This document shows positions 1 to 7,428 of a stretch of DNA of 52,329 nucleotides, in pieces. The notes beneath the pieces are model-generated. The model was not told the origin of the DNA. It did not search any database and saw nothing but the letters and a program-made list of their open reading frames with translations. This stretch comes from an uncultured Akkermansia sp. (GTDB lineage Bacteria; Verrucomicrobiota; Verrucomicrobiia; Verrucomicrobiales; Akkermansiaceae), in the NCBI GenBank assembly GCA_944390825.1, contig CALXRG010000017.1, positions 1-52,329 of the forward strand, in the 5' to 3' direction. The translations under genes were made by a program, and so were the position numbers. Each line of letters opens with the position of its first letter. Positions within the stretch are counted from its first letter, which is position 1.

Positions 1-220
1 CACCGCCCGGGTCGTGGATGGCTTCGTCACCACGCAGACCGACCACAGCGGCATCACCAGCTCCTTCACCCGAGCCTTTACCGCCACGGGCATTACTACG
101 CAGACCGCCAACCGCCACGGACGGCCGTGGCAACACCACGACCACGCACACCGGCTTCGCCGGGCGCACCATGAGTGATTCAGTAGCGCCGCCGCGGGGA
201 ACGCCACCGCCATGGCGATG
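1..220 (+). pseudogene. Remnant of an RHS/YD-repeat protein, frameshifted, cut by the window edge
   Basis: Translation beginning at base 2 reads VVDGFVTTQTDHSG and then FTRAFTATGITTQT. Near base 108 the similarity moves to another frame (TDGRGNTTTT, then TGFAGRTMSDS), and near base 188 it returns to the first frame (AAGNATAM). The DxxGNTTTT and GR spacing is typical of RHS/YD-repeat shells, which form large secreted or cell-surface toxin-carrying proteins. No single frame is open across the stretch: the first frame meets a stop at 176-178. I read it as the decayed 3' tail of such a gene, or an orphan RHS tip, with two roughly compensating indels. The upstream part lies outside the window. The family call rests on short motifs only. 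Confidence 0.5.
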
Positions 221-493
221 GTAGGCGGGAGAGGGGTGGTGAAGTTTATGAACAAAGCTCGTTTTCATTACAGGGATGCAGGTGGGCGGAGAAGAGTCCG
301 TATAGAAGAACATTGATGGAGTATTCAACTTGTACATATGACGTGATGCTGTGTGTGAACGTGGAAGAGCGGGAATCGTAACGGAGAGTCGTATCGGTGG
401 GAATATAGATGCGATGCGCCGCAGGCATTATGGGAAAGTCGGGGGATTGGGATATTTTCTCGTGCTTTGAATCCAATAGGCGCTGCATTTCGC
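221..493. other. Non-coding stretch before tRNA-Leu
   Basis: No convincing reading frame or structured RNA is seen between the RHS remnant and the tRNA-Leu promoter. Short open frames on both strands have no recognisable protein features. Confidence 0.5.
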
Positions 494-522
494 TTGACAG
501 ATTCTCTCTTTTCCTGTTTAAT
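494..522 (+). promoter_or_regulatory. Promoter of tRNA-Leu(CAA)
   Basis: -35 TTGACA at 494-499, 17-base spacer, -10 TTTAAT at 517-522. It lies 22 bases before the mature tRNA. Confidence 0.7.
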
Positions 523-544
523 ATGGCAACGGCGTTCGCTAGAT

Positions 545-624
545 GCCAGCTTGGCGGAATTGGTAGACGCGCTCGACTCAAAATCGAGTTCTACGGAGTG
601 TGGGTTCGAGTCCCACAGCTGGTA
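545..624 (+). tRNA. tRNA-Leu (anticodon CAA)
   Basis: The acceptor arm GCCAGCT pairs with AGCTGGT. The anticodon stem CTCGA/TCGAG encloses loop CTCAAAA, giving anticodon CAA, which reads UUG. The T arm contains GTTCGAGTC, and the variable region is that of a class II tRNA with a fairly short arm. Discriminator A is at 624. CCA is not encoded, so CCA must be added by nucleotidyltransferase. Confidence 0.95.
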
Positions 625-640
625 CTCAAAAACGTGTAAG

Positions 641-676
641 AAGGCGCAGGGAGCAGGTCCTTGCGCCTTACTGTTT
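641..676 (+). terminator. Terminator after tRNA-Leu
   Basis: AAGGCGCAGGGA and TCCTTGCGCCTT form a stem of about 12 bp around a 5-base loop, followed by ACTGTTTT. Confidence 0.7.
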
Positions 677-1220
677 TGGAGTTGCATGCAGAGTCCTTGG
701 CGGTCTTTTCACGGGGGGAGAAATGACCTCTGCCATTCTGCAGGCGGCATGCAAACTAATCAACATGGTTCTTGAGGTTGTCCGAATGTTTCGGATTGCG
801 CTTGACGGTAATACCGAAACGCGATATAAGGCGGCAGGGCAGCACCCACTTTTTGAGTACGGGCCAATTCATTGAGTGCGTAGGGCTGTGTGCCGGCGTT
901 GGGAGCCGCAGTTTCGTCTGTCCTTTTTGTGGTTCGGGGTGACGAGTTTCCCGGAAGGGAGAGCGGAGTGTTTTCCTCGATTGCTGGTATAGGGCGAGGG
1001 CGTTTGAATTGTCATGTGTTCCAGTGTTTTATGGGATGCGCGTTCTGGTCTGACTTAAGGACATAAGCCGGGGTTACTGTGGGAGGCATGGGCGGTAAGG
1101 GCGGCGTTGTTGTTTGCGATGGATTCAACAAGCCTGCCTGCGGTTCGATCAACCGTAAAAGAACGGAAGCTTTTGGGCGTTCCGGTGTATCCCCCCCCCC
1201 CCGCCACACTCACTTGAATG
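677..1220. other. Gene-poor gap with an orphan promoter
   Basis: About 540 bases without a credible protein gene. The gap holds a good promoter at 802-830 and a run of 12 C at 1191-1202. The segment 831-925 contains GCGGC and GCCGC blocks that could close a stem, with CCTTTTTG shortly after. No known structured RNA (SRP, 6S, RNase P, tmRNA) is recognised. Confidence 0.5.
802..830 (+). promoter_or_regulatory. Orphan sigma70-type promoter
   Basis: -35 TTGACG at 802-807, 17-base spacer, -10 TATAAG at 825-830. No start codon lies close downstream and no gene of any length follows on this strand before 1754. It may drive an unannotated small RNA or be the relic of a lost gene. Confidence 0.5.
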
Positions 1221-1253
1221 AAAAAAGGGTTACAACTTTCGTTGCAACCCTTT
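1221..1253 (-). terminator. Terminator after tRNA-Ala
   Basis: Read on the minus strand, AAAGGGTTGCAAC, loop GAAA, GTTGTAACCC and then TTTTTT. A strong GNRA-capped intrinsic terminator for the minus-strand tRNA-Ala. Confidence 0.85.
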
Positions 1254-1258
1254 GTGAG

Positions 1259-1331
1259 TGGAGCATAGCGGGTTCGAACCGCTGACCTCCTCAATGCCAT
1301 TGAGGCGCTCTACCAACTGAGCTAATACCCC
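1259..1331 (-). tRNA. tRNA-Ala (anticodon GGC)
   Basis: On the minus strand the acceptor GGGGTAT pairs with ATGCTCC. The D arm is TAGCTCAGTTGGTAGAGC. The anticodon stem CCTCA/TGAGG encloses ATGGCAT (anticodon GGC), and the T loop is GGTTCGAAC. Discriminator A; 73 nt; CCA not encoded. Confidence 0.96.
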
Positions 1332-1370
1332 GAGGATTCTGAGTTTTGTGTTCCTTGTGGGAACGGGCGA

Positions 1371-1399
1371 ATTATAGGTGGAGAGAGCCAGGAAGTCAA
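1371..1399 (-). promoter_or_regulatory. Promoter of tRNA-Ala
   Basis: On the minus strand: -35 TTGACT (1399-1394), 17-base spacer, -10 TATAAT (1376-1371). Confidence 0.8.
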
Positions 1400-1719
1400 G
1401 ACAAAAAGTGGATGAGACTGTGATTTTTTTGTCTGAGTTGTGGTAAAGGCTGCGTTGCGGCCTGGGAAAGGCTTCGTATGGCGGTGAGCGGTGCGATGTT
1501 GTGTGTGCCGGCGTTGGTTTTTTCTGCCTGGCTTTCGGGTAGGGGTGGTTTCCTGGGGTGGAACAGTGTCGCTGCGATGTGGCTGGGGGTTCTTGATGTC
1601 TTGTCCCGGTGGATAGAGGACGGTTTGTGAGTGGGACTGTGGTGAGGGTGTTCCCCGCTGCTGTTTGTTTGTGTGGGGCAATCTGTGGGGCCGGAATGCA
1701 TTTGACGGGATTCTAGATC
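1400..1719. other. Gap without recognisable features
   Basis: G/T-rich stretch between the tRNA-Ala promoter and the promoter of the small protein at 1754. I see no gene, hairpin or repeat I can support here. A long minus-strand open frame across it is rich in His, Pro, Arg and Thr and looks like a compositional shadow. Confidence 0.4.
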
Positions 1720-1747
1720 TTGACAATTCGGTTGGGCTGTGTATAGT
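1720..1747 (+). promoter_or_regulatory. Promoter of the 85-residue protein
   Basis: -35 TTGACA at 1720-1725, 16-base spacer, -10 TATAGT at 1742-1747. The -10 ends six bases before a GTG at 1754, so transcription should start on or next to that codon. Confidence 0.75.
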
Positions 1748-1753
1748 GGGGAC

Positions 1754-2011
1754 GTGAGTTCGAAGAATATACCGCAGCTGACTCTGCCGACAGATAATTT
1801 TGAGGAGATGATGCACATGAGCGCAGGTCGCTTGGTAACGCTTTTGCGTTCGGCTGTGTTGTCGCCTGAGCGTATGGGGCGCTTTCACCCAAGTCCTCCG
1901 GTGGAGCATGATGCGTACCGCGTACAGATGAGCCCGAACCGCATTCAGATTCGTTTGCTGGCGCAGGGGACGATTGTGTTCAGTGTTTCGTTTGTGCCCA
2001 GCGAGCGTTGA
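1754..2011 (+). CDS. Small protein of unknown function (85 residues)
   Basis: I do not recognise this protein. The start is a choice between GTG 1754, which sits exactly where transcription from the 1720-1747 promoter should begin, and ATG 1817, which has GAGGAG nine bases upstream. I prefer 1754 because the same near-leaderless geometry recurs at many genes here and because the stretch from NIPQLTLP onward looks like protein. The product has a hydrophobic middle (GRLVTLLRSAVLSPERMG) and a C-terminal part that could form beta strands (YRVQMSPN, RIQIRLLAQG, TIVFSVSF). There is no signal peptide or cysteine. It ends 56 bases before pdxH, which has its own promoter. If the later start is right the product has 64 residues. 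Confidence 0.55.
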   Translation: MSSKNIPQLTLPTDNFEEMMHMSAGRLVTLLRSAVLSPERMGRFHPSPPVEHDAYRVQMSPNRIQIRLLAQGTIVFSVSFVPSER

Positions 2012-2033
2012 GGTGAAGATGGTGGATTAAGCC

Positions 2034-2062
2034 TTGCTTCGGTGGGGCGTGAGTGGTACACT
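2034..2062 (+). promoter_or_regulatory. Promoter of pdxH
   Basis: -35 TTGCTT at 2034-2039, 17-base spacer, -10 TACACT at 2057-2062, then five bases to the ATG at 2068. Predicted leaderless. Confidence 0.6.
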
Positions 2063-2067
2063 GGGGT

Positions 2068-2706
2068 ATGGATTTATCGGCTTTCAGAGAAGAGTACCTC
2101 AAGGATACGTTGCACCGGGAGAACCTGGCGGATACTCCTTTTGAGCAGTTCGACATCTGGTTCAAGCAGGCTCTTAAGGCGGGTATCCCCGAGCCCAATG
2201 CGATGAGTATCGCGACGTCCACTCCGGATGGCAGGCCGTCGTTGCGCACGGTGCTGCTGAAGTACTATGATGACCGCGGGTACGTGTTTTTTACGAATTA
2301 TACCAGCCGCAAGGCGCGTGAAATCGCGTCGAATCCGGAGATGTGCATGCTGCTGCCTTGGGTGACGCTGGAACGCCAGATCATTGTGTATGGCCGCGCG
2401 GAGAAGATCACCCGGGCGGAGACGCTGAAGTATTTCCTGACCCGCCCGCGCGAGTCTCAGCTTGGTGCCTGGGTGTCTCACCAGAGCCAGGTGATTTCGA
2501 CGCGCAAGCTTCTGATGATGAAACTCGCTGAGCTGAGGCACAAGTTTGCCGAGGGCGAGGTGCCTCTGCCTGATTTCTGGGGTGGTTTCCGTATTGTTCC
2601 GCACCATATGGAGTTTTGGCAGGGAGGACCCGGTCGCGTGCATGACCGCTTTATGTACACGCTTCAGCCGGATGGGGCATGGGATATTCAGCGCCTTCAG
2701 CCGTGA
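2068..2706 (+). CDS. pdxH: Pyridoxamine/pyridoxine 5'-phosphate oxidase
   Basis: 212 residues, the usual size. The FMN-dependent enzyme oxidises PNP or PMP to pyridoxal 5'-phosphate with O2, the last step of PLP synthesis and salvage, in the cytosol. Family signatures are clear: NAMSIATSTPDGRPSLRTVL (strands over the FMN phosphate), FFTNYTSRKA, the Arg-rich block RPRESQLGAWVSHQSQVI, and the C-terminal PDFWGGFRIVPHHMEFWQGG followed by RVHDRFMY, which supplies substrate- and flavin-binding residues. ATG 2068 is preferred over an in-frame GTG at 2053 because the protein then begins as a normal PdxH and the -10 box ends five bases before it. It is monocistronic and ends at a hairpin facing the convergent gene that ends at 2928. 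Confidence 0.96.
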   Translation: MDLSAFREEYLKDTLHRENLADTPFEQFDIWFKQALKAGIPEPNAMSIATSTPDGRPSLRTVLLKYYDDRGYVFFTNYTSRKAREIASNPEMCMLLPWVTLERQIIVYGRAEKITRAETLKYFLTRPRESQLGAWVSHQSQVISTRKLLMMKLAELRHKFAEGEVPLPDFWGGFRIVPHHMEFWQGGPGRVHDRFMYTLQPDGAWDIQRLQP

Positions 2707-2736
2707 GGTGTTGGTTCTGTTCTGTTTTTTGAAGGG

Positions 2737-2770
2737 GCCTGTTCCGCTTGCGGAGCAGGCTTGTTTTGCT
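2737..2770 (+). terminator. Terminator after pdxH
   Basis: GCCTGTTCCGC and GCGGAGCAGGC pair (11 bp, one G-U) across a two-base gap, followed by TTGTTTTGCTTTT. Confidence 0.7.
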
Positions 2771-2809
2771 TTTGGTACGGGTTTGGTTGGGCTTCTGCCC
2801 TGGGCCGGC

Positions 2810-2859
2810 GTGCTAAGCTGTGCTTCGGGTCGGTGTGCTGAGCTGTGCTTCGGGTCGGT
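2810..2859. repeat. Tandem duplication of a 25-base unit
   Basis: Two adjacent copies (2810-2834 and 2835-2859) of a unit beginning GTGCTRAGCTGTGCTTCGGG, differing at one base. Intergenic, between two convergent genes. Confidence 0.8.
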
Positions 2860-2927
2860 GTGGTTCGCTGAAGCCCGGGCAGGCGCGGTGCTGAGGCGCG
2901 GACGGCAGGAGACGGGCGGAGGGTGAT

Positions 2928-3458
2928 TCAGATGCCGCTCCTCATGGACTCCAGAAGACGGAGCAGGGTCTGTTCCTTGGTCTGATCGCGGGACTCGTGA
3001 AGGATGGTGTTTCTGCGTGAGTCGCTCAGTCGGACTTGATGGACTTGGATGACTTTTCCTTTTTCCCGTCTTTCGGTGGTCATGCCCAGAGAAAGGCGGG
3101 TGGTCCCGTCGTTGGCAAAAGTCTGCTTCCTCCAGCGCCAGAAAAAGACGTGCCGCCGGATGATGAGGTGCTCCCTGTCTGCCGTGACAACGGTTCTCCC
3201 AAACCGGGGAACGACTGCAAAAATGAAGGTGCACGCGGTCCACACGACTGGCCATATGATTCCGAACAAAACGCCGATGCCCAATGCCGGGATCCACGCG
3301 TTGCCGGTTTGGTTTGGAATGGAGAGAAGAGCATTGAATCCGAGCAACAGTGTCATGGGTACTCCCAGAAGGAAGCTAAACAGCAACATGAGCCGGGGGA
3401 AAAGAGGCAGGGCGCTTTCGCGGTGGGTGATCACAACGGAATTCCCGATGACGTTCAT
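2928..3458 (-). CDS. Two-span membrane protein with a PH-like cytoplasmic domain
   Basis: 176 residues, function unknown. Two hydrophobic segments stand out, LMLLFSFLLGVPMTLLLGF (about 23-41) and the stretch from ALGIGVLFGIIW into VWTACTFIFAVV (about 58-83). They are followed by a soluble domain of strands such as TVVTADREHLIIRRHVFFW and KVIQVHQVRLS. A short two-span N-terminus plus a strand-rich domain resembles bacterial PH-domain membrane proteins; this is inference from layout, not a family match. It starts 44 bases after the mutS stop on the same strand with no visible promoter between them, so it is probably co-transcribed with mutS. A related layout recurs in the protein at 40478-41302. 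Confidence 0.7.
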   Translation of the reverse strand: MNVIGNSVVITHRESALPLFPRLMLLFSFLLGVPMTLLLGFNALLSIPNQTGNAWIPALGIGVLFGIIWPVVWTACTFIFAVVPRFGRTVVTADREHLIIRRHVFFWRWRKQTFANDGTTRLSLGMTTERREKGKVIQVHQVRLSDSRRNTILHESRDQTKEQTLLRLLESMRSGI

Positions 3459-3502
3459 AAGCTGAAGGCGGTAAGCAAATCCTGCGACTGTGAATGCACC
3501 CG

Positions 3503-6013
3503 TTATTCGGTGCCGGGATCCAGCAGGTCAAACATGTCAAGCTGTGCGACGTCTGCTTCCTGGGCGGCAGGCAGGCCGGTGGCTTTGGCGCGTTTGCGGC
3601 GGGCTGCTTTCGGTTCGCGGGCCGTCGCTGTCATTTCCAGATGGGTCAGAATCTGCTTGGCGCGTTCGATAATCGGTGCCGGCAAACCCGCCAGCCGGGC
3701 TACCTGGATGCCGTATGATTTATCGGCTGGTCCGGGAAGGACTTTGCGCAGGAAGACGATTTCGTCCTGCCATTCGCGCACTTCGACGTGCCAGTTGCTG
3801 ACTGCCGGGTGTGTGTGCTGCAGGTCGACCATTTCATGGTAGTGCGTGGCAAAGAGTGTGCGGGCCCCGATGATGTCGTGCAGGTGCTCGGCTACGGCCC
3901 AGGCGATTGAGAGGCCATCGAAGGTGGCTGTGCCGCGTCCGATTTCATCCAGAATGACGAGGGAGCGGGCGGTGGCGTTGTTGAGGATGAGGGCCGTTTC
4001 GCTCATCTCCACCATGAAGGTGGATTGGCCGCGGGCGATGTCGTCGCTGGCGCCGACGCGGCAGAAAATCCTGTCCACCAGGCCAATGCGTGCACTTTCG
4101 GCCGGGACGTAGGAGCCGATTTGTGCCATGAGGGTGATGAGGGCTACTTGCCGGATGTAGGTGCTTTTGCCGGCCATGTTCGGTCCGGTGAGGATGAGCA
4201 CGCGGTCGGAGTCCTCGCCCATTACGGTGTCGTTCGGGACAAAGGAGGTGTCGGTTTGCACCTGCTCGATGACAGGGTGGCGTCCGTTGGTGATTTCGAG
4301 GCGGCGGGATTCATCCAGTTCCGGACGGCAGTAGCGGTGGCGTTGGGCGGTCTCGGCGAGTGACAGCAGGACGTCTACTTCCGCCAGGGCCCGGGCGCTG
4401 CTTTGGATCGGGTCGATGTGGCTGCGCACGTCCTCCCGCAGGGTACAGAAGAGTTCGTATTCCAGCTGGCGGGCCCGTTCATCTGCGCCGAGAATGGAGC
4501 TTTCGAGTTTTTTGAGTTCGTCGGTGACAAACCGCTCGGCGTTGGCCAGGGTTTGTTTGCGTACGTAGTGCTGCGGCACCTTGGCGTAGTTGGCTTTGGT
4601 GACTTCGATGTAATAGCCGAAGACGTTGTTGTAGCGGATTTTGAGTGAGTCGATTCCGGTGGAGGCCCGCTCCCGGGTTTCCATGTCGCTCAGCCAGTCC
4701 TTGCCTTCGCGGGATGCTTGGCGCAGCTCGTCGAGCTGGGTGTCGTAGCCGTCGCGGAACATGCCGCCTTCCTTCACGGACACGGGCGGTTCATCCACAA
4801 CGGCTCGCAGAAGCTTGTCGGAGAGCTCGGCAAAGTCACCGAGACGATCCCGGAGAGCGCTGAGTGCTACCTCGGAAAGGGCGATGGCTGAGAGATCCCC
4901 GGTGATGTCCGGCAGGCTTGCCAGCGAGGTGGCGAGTGCGAGCAGGTCGCGGGCGTTGCCGGCGCCCTGGGCGAGGCGTGAGGTCAGGCGCTCCATGTCG
5001 CGCACGCGGCGCAGGGAGTCGCGCAGTTTGCTCATCAGAAATGGCTCACGCTGAAACGCCGCGATGATATTCTGGCGGCGTGTCAGCTCGGGCAGTTCAC
5101 AGATCGGGTGCAGAATCCACTCGCGCAGCAGGCGTGCGCCCATGGGGGTGCTGGTGGTATCGAGTGTGCCCAGCAGGGTGTTTTTGATGCCGCCCCGGGC
5201 TTCGACCAGATCGAGATTGCGACGGCTGGCTGCATCAATGAGTACGGTGCCTTCGGTGCGCCGCAGAGCGAGGGTGCGCAGGTGATCGGTGCTGCGGCGC
5301 AGCTGGTGTTTCAGGTAGTGCAGGATGGCGGCGGCGGCTCCCAGGGCTGCGACGAGATGTGCACAGCCGAAGCCGTCCAGTGAGTGTACGCGGAAGTGGC
5401 TTTCCAGGGTCGGACGGGCGATGCCGGGCAGGAAGGTGTAGGCGTCGTAGTACAGGGTGACCGGCAGGCCGGCGAAGTCTTCCCGCTGGTCGTCACTGAC
5501 CAGCATTTCGCGCGGCTGAATGCGGCCGAGCTCGTCGCGAAGTGCTTCTGGCGAGTCGTAATCGGCGACGGTGAACTCGCCGGTGGTGTGGTCGGCACAG
5601 GCTAGCCCCCATGTGTTTTTTTCGCGGTAGCAGGCGACGATGTAGTTGTTTTGCCCTTCGTTGAGCAGGGAGAGGTCGGCCAGGGTGCCGGCGGAGACGA
5701 TGCGGGTGATTTCGCGTTCGACCAGTTTGCCGGGGACGGGGACGGTCATCTGGTCCGCGATGGCGACCCGCTTGCCCAGTTGCACGATCTGGCCGATGTA
5801 GCTTTCTGCGGCATGGTGGGGGACGCCGCACATCGGGATGGTTTGGCGCTTTGTCAGGGTGAGTCCGAGGGCTTGGGCGCAGTTGATGGCGTCCTCAAAG
5901 AACATCTCGTAGAAATCCCCGATGCGGAAGAACAGCCACACGTCGTCGGGCAGTGACTGCTTCATGCGCAGGTACTGCTCCATCATCGGACTGAGGCTGG
6001 TGGGGGCGGCCAT
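3503..6013 (-). CDS. mutS: DNA mismatch repair ATPase MutS
   Basis: 836 residues, full length. MutS dimers find mismatches and small loops and recruit MutL. The mismatch-reading Phe-x-Glu is in GDFYEMF (F34, E36). The connector, lever and clamp regions follow (about 120-560). The ATPase has Walker A GPNMAGKS (610-617) and Walker B LVILDE (685-690), with the signature region ARGQSTFMVEM (660-670) and the His of FATHYHEM. The C-terminal tail is short and charged (REPKAARRKRAKA), ending with DVAQLDMFDLL, which resembles a beta-clamp-binding peptide. The start is ATG 6013, 15 bases after a TATAAT box. It is transcribed divergently from rlmH. No mutL is present in the window. Confidence 0.98.
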   Translation of the reverse strand: MAAPTSLSPMMEQYLRMKQSLPDDVWLFFRIGDFYEMFFEDAINCAQALGLTLTKRQTIPMCGVPHHAAESYIGQIVQLGKRVAIADQMTVPVPGKLVEREITRIVSAGTLADLSLLNEGQNNYIVACYREKNTWGLACADHTTGEFTVADYDSPEALRDELGRIQPREMLVSDDQREDFAGLPVTLYYDAYTFLPGIARPTLESHFRVHSLDGFGCAHLVAALGAAAAILHYLKHQLRRSTDHLRTLALRRTEGTVLIDAASRRNLDLVEARGGIKNTLLGTLDTTSTPMGARLLREWILHPICELPELTRRQNIIAAFQREPFLMSKLRDSLRRVRDMERLTSRLAQGAGNARDLLALATSLASLPDITGDLSAIALSEVALSALRDRLGDFAELSDKLLRAVVDEPPVSVKEGGMFRDGYDTQLDELRQASREGKDWLSDMETRERASTGIDSLKIRYNNVFGYYIEVTKANYAKVPQHYVRKQTLANAERFVTDELKKLESSILGADERARQLEYELFCTLREDVRSHIDPIQSSARALAEVDVLLSLAETAQRHRYCRPELDESRRLEITNGRHPVIEQVQTDTSFVPNDTVMGEDSDRVLILTGPNMAGKSTYIRQVALITLMAQIGSYVPAESARIGLVDRIFCRVGASDDIARGQSTFMVEMSETALILNNATARSLVILDEIGRGTATFDGLSIAWAVAEHLHDIIGARTLFATHYHEMVDLQHTHPAVSNWHVEVREWQDEIVFLRKVLPGPADKSYGIQVARLAGLPAPIIERAKQILTHLEMTATAREPKAARRKRAKATGLPAAQEADVAQLDMFDLLDPGTE

Positions 6014-6028
6014 GGTTTCGGTGGGGTG

Positions 6029-6056
6029 ATTATAGCGCGAATCTCGCGAAATTCAA
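6029..6056 (-). promoter_or_regulatory. Promoter of mutS
   Basis: On the minus strand: -35 TTGAAT (6056-6051), 16-base spacer, -10 TATAAT (6034-6029), 15 bases to the ATG. Confidence 0.8.
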
Positions 6057-6095
6057 GGATTTTTGGCGTCTGCGCCGGTGCGGCGGGCTTTGCAC

Positions 6096-6124
6096 TTGCA
6101 TCTTGCAGGGCAATGGAGTAGGCT
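6096..6124 (+). promoter_or_regulatory. Promoter of rlmH
   Basis: -35 TTGCAT at 6096-6101, 17-base spacer, -10 TAGGCT at 6119-6124, seven bases to the ATG. Predicted leaderless. Confidence 0.6.
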
Positions 6125-6131
6125 TGTCGGC

Positions 6132-6572
6132 ATGGAGATTTTGGTGCTGGCTGCGGCGAAACCTACGCTGTCATATGCCCGGGATGGTGTGCATTTTTTT
6201 GAGCAGAGGTTGCGCCCGCTGGGCAGGGTGGAGCTGCGTTATGTGAAGGCGGGCAGCCCGGTGGAGGTTTCCCGCCGGCTGCTGGATGCCAGTGAGGGGT
6301 GCCTGCGCATCGCGATGGATGAGCGCGGGGCGAATTGGAGCACGCGCGAGTTTGAGCAGCACGTGCGCAACTGGCAGATGCAGGCGGTGAAGCGGGTGGC
6401 TTTTCTCATCGGCGCAGCGGATGGGCATACGCCGGAGTTGAGGCAGGCTTGCGGGCATGTGTTGTCGCTGGGGCGGCACACGATGCAGCACGAGCTGGCG
6501 CTGGTGGTGCTGCTGGAGCAGATTTACCGCGTGCATACGCTGCTGGCGGGGTCGCCGTATCACCGGGATTGA
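6132..6572 (+). CDS. rlmH: 23S rRNA pseudouridine-1915 N3-methyltransferase
   Basis: 146 residues, close to the usual RlmH length of about 155. This SPOUT-fold enzyme uses SAM to methylate pseudouridine 1915 in helix 69 of 23S rRNA on assembled ribosomes. The trefoil-knot SAM pocket is recognisable: [15 protein letters not shown] near 95-110 in place of the common Gly-Gly-Ala form, then [20 protein letters not shown] and [13 protein letters not shown] at the C-terminus. The Ser-Leu-Ser segment normally before the final helix is LSLGRHT here, a modest deviation. ATG 6132 is chosen because it aligns with the family start ([10 protein letters not shown]) and sits seven bases after a -10 box. The gene converges on the DeoR regulator. 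Confidence 0.93.
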   Translation: MEILVLAAAKPTLSYARDGVHFFEQRLRPLGRVELRYVKAGSPVEVSRRLLDASEGCLRIAMDERGANWSTREFEQHVRNWQMQAVKRVAFLIGAADGHTPELRQACGHVLSLGRHTMQHELALVVLLEQIYRVHTLLAGSPYHRD

Positions 6573-6608
6573 GCGTTGCTGTCTGGAGTGCGTTGGGGGC
6601 TGGCGGGG

Positions 6609-7409
6609 TCACAGTTCCCAGTCGCTGTCGGTGACGAGGGAATCCCGGGAGATGTAGGGTACGGTGCGGAGGGTGGCGGCGGGGAGGGCTTCGGTGAAGG
6701 CGGGGGGGAGGTTGTCCTCCGTGACGAGAAGTGCCGGGGTGAGCTCTGTGCTGAAGCGGGCCCGCGGGTGCGGGGTGTTGTTTTCCGCCAGGGCGGCTGA
6801 GGGGACGGCGATGAGGCAGGGAATCCCCAGCCGGGTGGCGGTGCGCGCCCAGTCTGCCCGGAGCCGGTGGGGGTAGCTGATGCTGTGGGGGGTTACGGCC
6901 GGGGGGGTGAAGAGGGCGAGATCCAGCTGGAGGCGGCGGAGGGTTGCTTCGGGATCGGCGGAGCGGAGCAGTCCGCTGGCTTTGTCGAGGGCTCCGCCGG
7001 TGCATTCGGCGTGGTGCGGCAGGGCGTGCGGCGCCAGTTGCAGGAGGAGTTCGGGTGCGGGGGTGATGAAGGTGCAGGGGCGTTGCAACAGGCAGGCGGC
7101 CAGTGCCGGGATGAGCGGTGCGTCGGTCACCAGAATGCGGGAGCCTGCGGGGATGCTTTCTGCAATCAGCTGCGCCAGCTGAACGTCGAGACGGACGGTG
7201 TCTTTAGCGTGCAGCCGGTGGGCCGGCGGGGTGTAGACGGCGCCGCCGTGGACGCGGCGCAACAGGCCCTCGGCTTGGAGTTGGACGAGGTCTGTGCGGA
7301 TGGTTTCATCAGTGACCCGGAGTTCGCGTGCGAGTGCCGCGGAGCGCAGGCTGCCGCGTGCTTCCAGCAGCCGCAGGATGTAGGCTCGGCGCTCGTGTGC
7401 CAGGTACAT
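6609..7409 (-). CDS. DeoR-family transcriptional regulator
   Basis: 266 residues. The N-terminal winged helix matches the DeoR signature: HERRAYILRLLEARGSLRSA, then AALARELRVTDETIRTDLVQ and GLLRRVHGGAV (about 5-57). The remainder should be the sugar-phosphate-sensing DeoR_C domain with a Rossmann-like fold (SRILVTDAPLIPALAACLL, DLALFTPPAVTPH), although the usual Asp and Gly motifs are loosely kept. Such proteins normally repress carbohydrate-use operons and are released by phosphosugars. No sugar operon is adjacent, so its target is unknown. It begins 19 bases after the stop of the 375-residue hypothetical on the same strand and is probably co-transcribed with it. Confidence 0.85.
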   Translation of the reverse strand: MYLAHERRAYILRLLEARGSLRSAALARELRVTDETIRTDLVQLQAEGLLRRVHGGAVYTPPAHRLHAKDTVRLDVQLAQLIAESIPAGSRILVTDAPLIPALAACLLQRPCTFITPAPELLLQLAPHALPHHAECTGGALDKASGLLRSADPEATLRRLQLDLALFTPPAVTPHSISYPHRLRADWARTATRLGIPCLIAVPSAALAENNTPHPRARFSTELTPALLVTEDNLPPAFTEALPAATLRTVPYISRDSLVTDSDWEL

Positions 7410-7428
7410 GGAGGCGGGACGGGGAGGT

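Noticed and set aside
1036..1050. Five-codon leader peptide after a TTGAAT/TTTTAT pair near 1004-1032
   Set aside because: The -10 is only three bases from the ATG, the peptide has no regulatory amino acid pattern and no gene follows.
1322..1909. 195-codon minus-strand protein over the tRNA-Ala promoter region
   Set aside because: It begins inside the plus-strand small gene and runs through a tRNA promoter; the Thr/Pro/His/Arg composition is typical of a shadow.
2074..3297. 407-codon minus-strand frame overlapping pdxH and its downstream gene
   Set aside because: Overlaps two recognisable genes in other frames and has no family features.
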